Origin: CAXTEJ01 sp964243295
GTDB lineage: Bacteria > Actinomycetota > Actinomycetes > Actinomycetales > Angustibacteraceae
Assembly (NCBI GenBank): GCA_964243295.1
Contig: CAXTEJ010000015.1
Location: forward strand, 1-64,000
Direction: 5' to 3'
DNA: 64,000 nt
Part shown: piece after piece, positions 50,318 to 58,496 of the stretch
How the letters are laid out: each line of letters starts with the position of its first letter
Numbering within the stretch: the first letter of the stretch is position 1
Translations under genes and position numbers: made by a program
Notes under the pieces: generated by a model
Told to the model about the DNA's origin: nothing
The model's database searches: none
Seen by the model: the letters and a program-made list of their open reading frames with translations, nothing else

Positions 50318-52576
50318 TCAGGTGTCGCCCTGACGCTCGTCCAGGGCCGCGGTGAGCAGCGAGACCAGTGTCTCCACCTGGACGTCCGACGACGTGACGT
50401 CCTCGGTCGAGCCGTCCAGCGCACGGGCCGCCAGTCCCGCCTTCTGGTCGATGAGGGCCGCGATCTTGGCGTCGAGGGTCTGCGCGGCGATGATCCGCCA
50501 GGCGGTGACGGGCTCGCGCTGGCCGATCCGGTGGACGCGGTCGATGGCCTGGGTCTGCTCGGCATTGGTCCAGGAGAGCTCGGCCAGCACGACGTTGGAG
50601 GCGACCTGCAGGTTGATACCGACGCCCGCGGCCGTCAACGAGCACACGATCACCGAGCTGTCCGGGTCTTGCACGAAGGTGTCGATCGCCCGCTGCCGCG
50701 CAGCTGCGGTCTGGTCGCCCCGGATCGAGGTGTAGCGGACGTCCCGCTTGACGAACACCGCCTCCGCGGTGTCCATCACGTCGAGGTGCTTGGCGAAGAA
50801 CACCACCTTGCCGGCGCTGCGGGCCAGCTGGGCGGCGTAGTCCGCGGCCAGCGCGGCCTTGGCCTGACCGATGCGACGCACCATCGCGAAGACGTTGTCG
50901 CCGGCGGACGTCTGGGAGGCCTCGGCGACCTCACGCTCGGCGACCCGGCGCACCAGGGCCGCCTCGACGCCCTCGGTCGACGCCGGGCCGTCCCCGCGGC
51001 CGCGACGGTGCTCGACCGCCGCGTCGTACCGCGCGACGAGCCGAAGAGCGAGCCGGCGCTCGGCGTCGCGGATGGAGCGCCCGACGCCACCCTCGAGCTC
51101 GACCGGCAGGTCCGCGACCCGGCGGGCCGGGATGTCGGCGGCCACGTCCACCTTGCGCCGGCGCACGACGCCCAGGTCGACGACCGCCGATCGCGCGGCC
51201 GGGTAGAACGGGTGGTCTGCCGGCGTCAGCCCGGTCTGCTCCAAGGCCGACAGCAGAGCCGGGCCCGGTTTCCGCTCCTCGATCCAGCCGAGGAACTGCC
51301 AGATCGCGCGGAAGTCGTCGATGTCGTTGATCAGCGGGGTGCCGGTCAGGGCCATCAGCAGTGGCCGGGGCACCCGCTTGCGGATGCGCTCCGAGACCTC
51401 GATGACGTGCTGGGACCGCTGGGACTTCTTGTTCTTGATGTAGTGCGCCTCGTCGACGACCATCCCGCGGAAACCGTGCTCGCCGATCCAGTCGACGTGC
51501 CGGTCGAGCACCTCGTAGTTGATCACCACGATGTCGGCGAAGCCGTCGATGGTCTCCCCGTCGCCGTGCACCATCGTCACCGATCGGCCAGGGGTCCATT
51601 GCTGAGCCTCGCGGGCCCAGTTGGTCTTGACCACGTTCGGGACGACGGCGAGCAGCGGGTAGGCACCGGCGACCTGCGCCGCCAGCAGCGCCTGCGCGGT
51701 CTTCCCCAAGCCCGGCTCGTCCGCGAGCAGGAAGGTGCGGTGGCCGTCGGTGACCGCGGCGAGCAGCTGCGCCTGGTGAGCCATCAGCTCGCGCCCCTGT
51801 CGCCACGGCAGCGGCCGGGGCTCGGGGAGCGTCATGCAGGCCGACGCCCCGGCGACAGGCTGCTCGAAGGAGTTCAGCAGCGGGCCGATGAGGTCCCAGC
51901 CGTCGAGCCGCCCCTGGGGGCGGGGGGTCGGCGGGAAGTACTCCGGCACCTGGAACGGGCTGGCGAGCTGCGCGGCGACCACCGACTGGGGCACGACCCG
52001 CCGCTCGGGGTGCGCCGCGGGGGACGCCGTCACCGGCGCTGCGACGGGCGCCTCGACGGTGACCTCGAGCCCGGCGGCCCGCTGCATCTCCCGCTGCAGG
52101 GCGCGGGTGCCGCTGGCGACCTCGGCTTTCTCCTCGAGCAGCGAGAGCAGGGACGGCTCCCGCGCCGCGGTCTGCGCCAGGATCGCGGCGACGCCGTCGA
52201 GGCGCTTGAGCTCCGCGTTGCGCCTGGGCTGCGACAGCTGCGAGTCGTCGCGGATCCGGGCGCGCTCCTGGCGGGCGAGCAGCGCGACGGCCTGAAAGCG
52301 GGCGCGCTGGTCGTAGGTCATCTGCCCGTGCTCGACGGCCCGCTCGACCTCCCGGACGGCCATCGCCAGCACCGGGATGAGGCCTCGGTCGTCCTGCTCG
52401 CGCCTGGAGGGACGACGAGCCCCGCGCCCGTCACCGGACCGGCCCTGACGACGTGTGGCCAAGCGGCTGCTCTCATCCTCGCGCGCGTTCTCCGGGTGGT
52501 TAGCGTCACCAGCGGGACACCGAGACCAGTTTAGGAGGTCCGCTGCTCGTTCGCGGCGCGTGACGCCGGCACCCAC
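50318..52576 (-). CDS. SNF2-family DNA-dependent ATPase/helicase
   Basis: The protein (up to 752 aa) has an N-terminal charged helical region (~1-250) and a bipartite SNF2 motor. Walker A is in LADEPGLGKTAQALLAAQ (K292), DEAH in VVDEAHYIKNKK, motif III in ALTGTPLIND, and C-terminal motifs in VVFFAKHLDVM and QAIDRVHRIGQREPV. The start is uncertain: the first 65 residues have no recognisable pattern, and a shorter product is possible. A role in DNA repair or chromatin remodelling is plausible, but no partner gene is nearby. Confidence 0.88.
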   Translation of the reverse strand: MGAGVTRRERAADLLNWSRCPAGDANHPENAREDESSRLATRRQGRSGDGRGARRPSRREQDDRGLIPVLAMAVREVERAVEHGQMTYDQRARFQAVALLARQERARIRDDSQLSQPRRNAELKRLDGVAAILAQTAAREPSLLSLLEEKAEVASGTRALQREMQRAAGLEVTVEAPVAAPVTASPAAHPERRVVPQSVVAAQLASPFQVPEYFPPTPRPQGRLDGWDLIGPLLNSFEQPVAGASACMTLPEPRPLPWRQGRELMAHQAQLLAAVTDGHRTFLLADEPGLGKTAQALLAAQVAGAYPLLAVVPNVVKTNWAREAQQWTPGRSVTMVHGDGETIDGFADIVVINYEVLDRHVDWIGEHGFRGMVVDEAHYIKNKKSQRSQHVIEVSERIRKRVPRPLLMALTGTPLINDIDDFRAIWQFLGWIEERKPGPALLSALEQTGLTPADHPFYPAARSAVVDLGVVRRRKVDVAADIPARRVADLPVELEGGVGRSIRDAERRLALRLVARYDAAVEHRRGRGDGPASTEGVEAALVRRVAEREVAEASQTSAGDNVFAMVRRIGQAKAALAADYAAQLARSAGKVVFFAKHLDVMDTAEAVFVKRDVRYTSIRGDQTAAARQRAIDTFVQDPDSSVIVCSLTAAGVGINLQVASNVVLAELSWTNAEQTQAIDRVHRIGQREPVTAWRIIAAQTLDAKIAALIDQKAGLAARALDGSTEDVTSSDVQVETLVSLLTAALDERQGDT

Positions 52577-52639
52577 GCCGCTCCAGGCTCAACCGGACCC
52601 CCGCCGGACCGACCTCGCGTCGCCGAAGCGGCGGGTCCG

Positions 52640-53887
52640 CTAGAGCCGACGGTCGAGCGAACGGTCAGGCTGACGCTCGCGCAACGCTCCTGCGAGGCTC
52701 CACGCCATCGGGAGCGTGCCGATGAGGGCGGCCTGGTAGGCGTGGTAGACGTCGGGCTTGCCCGACCAGGTGCCACCGCCAGGGGTGTTGTCGGGCCCGA
52801 GCTCGTGCCGCCAGCTGCCGTCCCGCAGGTCGATCAGGTGCTCGCGGGCGTAGGCCCACCACTGCGCCAGCAGGTCGTCGAGCTCGGGGTCGGGTCGCAG
52901 CTCGCGCCAGACGGTCGCCGCCGCGATGGCCTCGCAGACCACCCAGTGCAGCCGCGCCCGGACGACGGGAGCGCCGTCGGCGTCGACGGTGTAGACGAAA
53001 CCCGGTGCGCCGTCGACCGACCAGCCCTCACGCACGGCGGCGTCCAGCAGCGAGCGGGAGTCGTCGAGCAGCCACGCGGGCGCGTCGTCCACGTCGTGCC
53101 GCAGGTGCAGCAGCAGTCGCGACCACTCCAGCCAGTGGCCGACGGTCGCGCCGTAGGGGCGGAACGGGTGGGCCCGGTCGTCGGTGTTGTACTCGTGCAG
53201 CAGGTGCCACTGCTCGTCGAAGTGCTCGGGCAGCCGCCAGTGGTGCTCGCGCGCGTGGACGTGCACCAGCGTCGCGGCGACCCGCTCGGCGCGGTCGCGC
53301 CACGTGCGGTCGCCCGTGGCGTCGGCGGCGGCCAGCATCGACTCGACGCCGTGCATGTTGGCGTTGGCGCCGCGATAGGGCTCCAGCTGGGTCCAGTCGC
53401 GGTTCCACACGTCGACGAGCAGGCCGCGCTCGTCGTCCCAGAAGCGGGTGTCGAGCACCTCGAGCGCGCGGTCGAGCAGCGCCCGGCCGCGAGGGTGCCC
53501 GGCCACGGTGGCGGTCGCGGCGGCGAGCACGACGAAGCAGTGGTCGTAGGCGCGCTTCTCGCCGTGGCCGTCCTGATCGGTGCTGACGAACCACCCGCCG
53601 TGCTCAGCGTCGGCGAGCGGCCCCTCGAGGGCCCGGACGCCGTGGTCGAGCAGGTCTCCGAAGTCGTTGCCCCGCAGCACCTCCAGGCCGGCGACGTGCG
53701 TCATGCGGCCCGTCACCCAGGTCTGCGCCGGGCCGTCGACAAGCTGCAGCGTGTCGTCGAGCCAACCGAACCCGCCCTCGGGCCGGCGTGCGCTGGGGAC
53801 GGCAGCAGCAAGGCGGTCGGCCTCGGCCGCCAGCCACGTGGCGTCAGGGATCACGGGTGCGGCACCAACCTGCACGTCGTCAGTCAC
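52640..53887 (-). CDS. AGE-superfamily sugar isomerase/epimerase (YihS/mannose isomerase-like)
   Basis: The 415-aa protein should have the (alpha/alpha)6-barrel of N-acylglucosamine 2-epimerases. Features include YDHCFVVLAAAT, YRGANANMHGVESMLAA and the two active-site histidine regions (REHHWRLPEHFDEQWHLL and VYHAYQAALIGTLPM). NANMHGVE places it close to the aldose-ketose isomerase branch (YihS, mannose isomerase) rather than N-acetyl sugar epimerases. GTG 53887 overlaps the reductase stop by 8 nt, so the two genes are translationally coupled. Confidence 0.85.
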   Translation of the reverse strand: MTDDVQVGAAPVIPDATWLAAEADRLAAAVPSARRPEGGFGWLDDTLQLVDGPAQTWVTGRMTHVAGLEVLRGNDFGDLLDHGVRALEGPLADAEHGGWFVSTDQDGHGEKRAYDHCFVVLAAATATVAGHPRGRALLDRALEVLDTRFWDDERGLLVDVWNRDWTQLEPYRGANANMHGVESMLAAADATGDRTWRDRAERVAATLVHVHAREHHWRLPEHFDEQWHLLHEYNTDDRAHPFRPYGATVGHWLEWSRLLLHLRHDVDDAPAWLLDDSRSLLDAAVREGWSVDGAPGFVYTVDADGAPVVRARLHWVVCEAIAAATVWRELRPDPELDDLLAQWWAYAREHLIDLRDGSWRHELGPDNTPGGGTWSGKPDVYHAYQAALIGTLPMAWSLAGALRERQPDRSLDRRL

Positions 53888-54611
53888 GCAGCCATCTTGT
53901 CAGCAGCACCCCGGCGGACTCGACGACGTGCCCCAACCGCAGCGGGACGTCGACCGGCGAGCCCGACACGATCCTCGACGCGGGCCCACCGACGAGCCTC
54001 GGGGACAGGGTGAGGCAGAGCTCGTCGACGCGGCCCGCGGCGGCGAGGTCGCCGAACAGCCGCGGTCCGCCCTCGCACAGCACCCGCAGCATGCCGCGCT
54101 CGCCCAGCAGCTCGACCGCCGCCGCGAGGTCGACCTCGCGGTCGCCGGCCTGCAGCACGCTGTCGTCGCCGAGCTGGGCGCGCGCCTGCGCGAGGCGGGC
54201 CGGATCGGCGCCGGTGGTCGTCAGCACCACGACCGGTCCCGATCCGGTGGCGCCGTCGAGCAGGCTGGCCGGCAGGTCGAGCGAGGCGGTGACGACCGCG
54301 AGCGTCGGGGCGGGCACCAGCCCCTGCGCGGTGCGCAGCGCCTGCCACGCCGGTCGGGCGGTCACCGGCCGGTACCCCTCGGCCCGGGCGGTGCCGCCAC
54401 CGACGAGGACGACGTCCGACAGGGCCCGCAGCAGGCCGAAGACCCGCATGTCGGCGGGGTTGTTGATGCTGCCCGAGCGGCCGTCGGGGCCGGCCGAGGC
54501 GCCGTCCAGGGTCGACACGAAGTTCATCCGGACCCACGGCCGGTCGAGGTCGGCGGGGTAGGCGTACAGCTCGGCCAGGTCCTCGTCCTCGATCGTGTCG
54601 AGGTCCTCCAT
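53880..54611 (-). CDS. RibD-C-type pyrimidine reductase
   Basis: The 243-aa protein corresponds to the reductase domain of RibD without the deaminase. Motifs are PWVRMNFVSTLDGASAGPDG, LRALSDVVLVGGGTARAEGY, and LRVLCEGGPRLFGDLAAAG, the last for nucleotide binding. It may reduce a riboflavin-pathway pyrimidine or a related pterin or heterocycle; no other rib gene is in the window. ATG 54611 is chosen because the preceding frame is low-complexity. It is divergent from zapE, an arrangement I associate with other actinobacteria. Confidence 0.87.
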   Translation of the reverse strand: MEDLDTIEDEDLAELYAYPADLDRPWVRMNFVSTLDGASAGPDGRSGSINNPADMRVFGLLRALSDVVLVGGGTARAEGYRPVTARPAWQALRTAQGLVPAPTLAVVTASLDLPASLLDGATGSGPVVVLTTTGADPARLAQARAQLGDDSVLQAGDREVDLAAAVELLGERGMLRVLCEGGPRLFGDLAAAGRVDELCLTLSPRLVGGPASRIVSGSPVDVPLRLGHVVESAGVLLTRWLRD

Positions 54612-54689
54612 GGGGCGCACGGCGGGCAGTCTGCCAGTCGTGCGCACGACCGGACCCGGTCGACCCCCGCTGCTCGGGCTGTCGGCACC

Positions 54690-54695
54690 TAGGGT
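54690..54695 (+). promoter_or_regulatory. Leaderless -10 element of zapE
   Basis: TAGGGT lies 7 nt before GTG 54703. Confidence 0.5.
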
Positions 54696-54702
54696 TCGAC
54701 GG

Positions 54703-55716
54703 GTGACCACCCGGCTCGTCGACCGCACGCCCGTCGTCGACCCGTCACAGCTGGTCGCCGGTCTGGTGCCGCCACGGCAGTTCGCCGACGTCCGGCTCGA
54801 CACCTACCGGCCCGACCCGAGCGAGCCGACCCAGGCCGCCGCCGTCGAGCGGCTGCGCCGGTTCGGGACGACGGTGGGCCGGCCGGCGCGCCGCCGCGGC
54901 CTGTTCGGTCGCGGCGGGGGGGCGCCCGAGCCGACCGGCGTCTACCTCGACGGGGGGTTCGGCGTCGGCAAGACCCACCTGCTCGCGTCGCTGTGGCACC
55001 TCGCGCCGGGGCGGCGGGCGTTCGGCACCTTCGTCGAGTACACCAACCTGGTCGGCGCGCTGGGGTTCGCGCCCACCGTCGAGGCGCTGAGCAAGCACAC
55101 CCTCGTCTGCATCGACGAGTTCGAGCTCGACGACCCCGGCGACACCGTGCTGATGTCGACGCTGCTGTCCCGGCTCGCGTCGGCCGGCGTCCGGCTCGCG
55201 GCGACGTCCAACACGCTGCCCGGCTCGCTGGGGGAGGGGCGCTTCGCGGTCGACAGCTTCCAGCGCGAGATCCAGGGGCTGGCCGACCGGTTCGAACCGG
55301 TGCGCATCGACGGTCCCGACTTCCGCCACCGCGGGCTGCCGCAGCCGCCCAGCCCCGTGCCGGACGACGTCGCAGCCGCGTGGGCGCAGGCCCGCCCGGG
55401 CGCCACGCTCGACGAGCTCGACGCGCTGTGCGTCCACCTCGCGACGGTGCACCCCAGCCGCTACGGCGCCCTGGTCGACGGCGTCACCGGCGTCGCGCTC
55501 ACCGGCGTGCACGCCATCAGCGACCAGAACGTCGCCCTTCGCCTCGTCGTGCTCGTCGACCGGCTCTACGACCGCGACGTGCCGGTCGTCACGAGCGGTG
55601 AGCCGCTCGACCGGCTCTTCACCCCCGAGCTGCTGGAGGGCGGCTACCGCAAGAAGTACTTCCGGGCCCTCAGCCGCGTGACCGCCCTCGCGCGCGAGGG
55701 CGGTCACGCGGCCTAG
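54703..55716 (+). CDS. zapE: AFG1/ZapE-family ATPase
   Basis: The 337-aa P-loop AAA-like ATPase is of the family that affects FtsZ assembly in E. coli (ZapE) and mitochondrial protein turnover (AFG1). Walker A is DGGFGVGKTHLLAS (K90), Walker B LVCIDEFELDDP, with LAATSNTLPGSLGEGRF as the sensor region. GTG 54703 has no ribosome site but a TANNNT -10 at the right distance. It converges on treZ; the stop codons share the palindrome CTAG at 55713-55716. Confidence 0.9.
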   Translation: MTTRLVDRTPVVDPSQLVAGLVPPRQFADVRLDTYRPDPSEPTQAAAVERLRRFGTTVGRPARRRGLFGRGGGAPEPTGVYLDGGFGVGKTHLLASLWHLAPGRRAFGTFVEYTNLVGALGFAPTVEALSKHTLVCIDEFELDDPGDTVLMSTLLSRLASAGVRLAATSNTLPGSLGEGRFAVDSFQREIQGLADRFEPVRIDGPDFRHRGLPQPPSPVPDDVAAAWAQARPGATLDELDALCVHLATVHPSRYGALVDGVTGVALTGVHAISDQNVALRLVVLVDRLYDRDVPVVTSGEPLDRLFTPELLEGGYRKKYFRALSRVTALAREGGHAA

Positions 55717-57476
55717 CGCGCCTGCAGCAGCGCGACGCCGTGCCCGCCGAGGGCCACGCCGTCGCTGCCGACGGTGGTGTTGTCGGCGTCCCAGGTGAGC
55801 AGCACCTTGGCGTCGGGGACGGCGAGCGGCACGGTCGCGGGCCGGTCCATCAGGTTGCAGGCCAGCGTCAGCGAGCCGCGGCGGACGACGATCCAGGCCT
55901 CGTCGTCCGGGGCGTCGACGACCACGCCGTCGAGCCGGCCGTCGGTGAGCTCCTCGTGGCGGCGACGCTCGGCGATGAGCGCGCGGTGCCACTCCAGCAG
56001 CCGCCCGTGCTCACCCTGCGTGCGCTCGTCCCACGCCAGCACCGAGCGGTCGCGCGTCGCGTTGTCCTGCGGGTCGGGCACGTCCTCGGCGTCCCAGCCG
56101 TGCGAGGCGAACTCGCGGCGGCGGCCCTCGCGCACCGCGGTGCCCAGCTCGACGTCGTCGAAGTCGGTGAAGTACTGCCACGGAGTCGAGGCAGCGTACT
56201 CCTCGCCCATGAACAGCATCGGGGTCATGGCCGACGTCAGGACGAGCGCAGCGCCGATCGCCCGCTGGCCCGGCGTCAGCGTCTGGCCGATGCGGTCGCC
56301 GACGGCCCGGTTGCCGACCTGGTCGTGGGTCTGCAGGTAGGCGACGAACCGGCGTCCGTCGTGGACCTGCGGGTCGACCGGCGCGCCCCAGTCGGCGCCG
56401 CGGAAGCTCGAGAACGTGCCGTCGTGGAAGAAGGCGCTCGTCAGGGTCTTCGCGAGGGCCTGCACCGACCCGAAGTCGGCGTAGTAACCCTGGCGCTCGC
56501 CGGTCAGCAGCGTGTGCAGCGCGTGGTGGACGTCGTCGTCCCACTGCGCCGTCATGCCGTGGCCGTCGTCGGCGGTCGGCGTCACCATGACCGGGTCGTT
56601 GAGGTCGCTCTCGGCGATGAGGGCGAGCGGTCGCCCGAGCGCGTCGGACAGCGCCGCCGTCTCGTCGCTCAGCTGCGCCAGCACGTGGTGGGGCGAGTCG
56701 TCCTTCAGCTCGTGGACGGCGTCGAGGCGCAGGGCGTCGACGTGGAAGTCGCGGAACCAGCGCAGCGCGTTGTCGACGATCCAGCGGCGCACGTGACCGC
56801 TGCCCTCGTCGTCGAGGTTGACCGCCTGCCCCCACGGCGTCTCGTGCTTGTCGGTGAAGTAGGGACCGAAGCGCGACAGCACGTTGCCGCTCGGGCCGAG
56901 GTGGTTGTAGACGACGTCGAGGCACACGCCCAGCCCCCGCCGGTGGGCGGCGTCGACGAACCGCTGCAGCGCAGCCGGGCCGCCGTACGGCTCGTGGACG
57001 GCGTAGGGAGCCACGCCGTCGTAGCCCCAGCCCCAGCGGCCGGGGAACGCGGCCAGCGGCATCAGCTCGACGACGTCGACGCCGAGGGTGACGAGGTCGT
57101 CGAGCCGGCCGATCGCGGCGTCGAGGGTGCCCTCGGGCGTGAACGTGCCGACGTGCAGCTCGTAGACCACACCGCCGAGGACGCCGGCGCCCCCCCGCGG
57201 GCCGCGCCATCCCTGGTCGCCCCACGCGTGGGCGCTGGGGTCGAAGACCCGGCTCGCGCCCATCACACCGTTCGGCTGCCAGCCGCTGCGCGGGTCGGGC
57301 GTGGCCTCGCCGCCGTCGACGTGGAACGCGTAGTCGGTGCCGGGCCCGACCTGGCCGTCGTGGCGCCACCAGCCGCTGTCGGAGCGGTCCATGGCGACGG
57401 TGTTGACGCCGTCGAGGGTGTGCAGGTCGAGGTCGACGCGGGTGGCGCCGGGCGCCCAGACGGAGAAGCAGTGCAT
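55713..57476 (-). CDS. treZ: Malto-oligosyltrehalose trehalohydrolase
   Basis: It releases trehalose from maltooligosyl-trehalose, the last step of the TreX/TreY/TreZ route from glycogen. The 587-aa GH13 enzyme has an N-terminal CBM48-like domain (HCFSVWAPGATRVDLDLHTL), catalytic nucleophile in VDALRLDAVHEL, acid in LALIAESDLNDP, and the third acid in YLQTHDQVGNRAVGD. WGWGYDGVAPYAVHEPYGGP is diagnostic of TreZ. It is separated from treY/treX by the oppositely oriented ppk2, so it has its own promoter in the 95-nt divergent gap. Confidence 0.95.
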   Translation of the reverse strand: MHCFSVWAPGATRVDLDLHTLDGVNTVAMDRSDSGWWRHDGQVGPGTDYAFHVDGGEATPDPRSGWQPNGVMGASRVFDPSAHAWGDQGWRGPRGGAGVLGGVVYELHVGTFTPEGTLDAAIGRLDDLVTLGVDVVELMPLAAFPGRWGWGYDGVAPYAVHEPYGGPAALQRFVDAAHRRGLGVCLDVVYNHLGPSGNVLSRFGPYFTDKHETPWGQAVNLDDEGSGHVRRWIVDNALRWFRDFHVDALRLDAVHELKDDSPHHVLAQLSDETAALSDALGRPLALIAESDLNDPVMVTPTADDGHGMTAQWDDDVHHALHTLLTGERQGYYADFGSVQALAKTLTSAFFHDGTFSSFRGADWGAPVDPQVHDGRRFVAYLQTHDQVGNRAVGDRIGQTLTPGQRAIGAALVLTSAMTPMLFMGEEYAASTPWQYFTDFDDVELGTAVREGRRREFASHGWDAEDVPDPQDNATRDRSVLAWDERTQGEHGRLLEWHRALIAERRRHEELTDGRLDGVVVDAPDDEAWIVVRRGSLTLACNLMDRPATVPLAVPDAKVLLTWDADNTTVGSDGVALGGHGVALLQAR

Positions 57477-57559
57477 GCGCCGAGCCTCGCACAGCGTGAG
57501 GGCCCCGGCCTGTCGTGTGAGCGCCCGGACGTCGCCGCGTCAGCGTCGGTCGCAGGTGC

Positions 57560-57565
57560 GACGAT
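57560..57565 (+). promoter_or_regulatory. Leaderless -10 element of ppk2
   Basis: GACGAT (NANNNT) lies exactly 6 nt before ATG 57572. Confidence 0.4.
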
Positions 57566-57571
57566 CGGCCC

Positions 57572-58465
57572 ATGGCGAAGAAGAGCAAGGACGAGCGCGC
57601 GAAGCCGCCGCGTTCGGGCCCGGTGCCCGCGCACGAGCTGCCGGCGCTGCTGCGGTTCGCCCCCGGCGCGCTGCTCGCGGACGTCGACCCCGCCGGCACG
57701 CCGGGCTTCGACGGCGGCGGCAAGGCGGCCGGTGAGCAGGCGCTCGCTGCTGGTGCCGACGCGGTCTCGGCGCTGCAGGAGCGGCTCTACGCCGAGGGCA
57801 CGGCCGGCGGCACGCGGTCGGTGCTGCTCGTCGTCCAGGGCCTCGACACCTCGGGCAAGGGCGGGATCGTGCGGCACGTCGTCGGGGCGGTCGACCCGCA
57901 GGGCGTGCGGCACACCGCCTTCAAGGCCCCCGACGAGATCGAGCGCAAGCACGACTTCCTGTGGCGGATCAAGCGCGCGCTGCCGCACCCCGGCCAGATC
58001 GGGGTCTTCGACCGCAGCCACTACGAGGACGTGCTCGTCGCGCGCGTCAACGCGTTGGTGCCCGAGGCCGAGTGGCGGCCGCGCTACGACGCCATCAACC
58101 GGTTCGAGGCCCAGCTCACGGCGTCCGGCACGACCGTCGTGAAGGTGATGCTGCACATCTCCCGCGACGAGCAGAAGGAGCGGCTGGCCAAGCGCCTCGC
58201 CCGCCCCGACAAGTACTGGAAGTACAACCCCGGCGACATCGACGTGCGGCTGCGGTGGGACGACTACCACGCCGCCTACCAGGAGGCGCTGGCGCGCTGC
58301 CAGACCGCGGGTGCGCCCTGGTACGTCGTGCCGGCCGACCACAAGTGGTATGCCCGGTGGGCGGTGCAGCAGCTGCTGCTCACCCACCTGGAGGCGCTCG
58401 AGCCGCGGTGGCCGCAGCCGGACTTCGACGTCAAGGCCGAGAAGCGGCGGCTCGCCGACAGCTGA
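57572..58465 (+). CDS. ppk2: Polyphosphate kinase 2 family protein
   Basis: The 297-aa P-loop kinase transfers phosphate between polyphosphate and nucleotides. Walker A is VVQGLDTSGKGGIVRHVVG (K96), the lid or Walker B region is IGVFDRSHYEDVLVARV, and KYWKYNPGDIDVRLRWDDY is a PPK2 signature. The one-domain length suits class I or class III enzymes; the subclass cannot be told. It lies between treZ and treY on the opposite strand, converging on treY. Confidence 0.93.
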   Translation: MAKKSKDERAKPPRSGPVPAHELPALLRFAPGALLADVDPAGTPGFDGGGKAAGEQALAAGADAVSALQERLYAEGTAGGTRSVLLVVQGLDTSGKGGIVRHVVGAVDPQGVRHTAFKAPDEIERKHDFLWRIKRALPHPGQIGVFDRSHYEDVLVARVNALVPEAEWRPRYDAINRFEAQLTASGTTVVKVMLHISRDEQKERLAKRLARPDKYWKYNPGDIDVRLRWDDYHAAYQEALARCQTAGAPWYVVPADHKWYARWAVQQLLLTHLEALEPRWPQPDFDVKAEKRRLADS

Positions 58466-58496
58466 CGCCGGCGAGCCGCGACCATCACGAGGTGCC

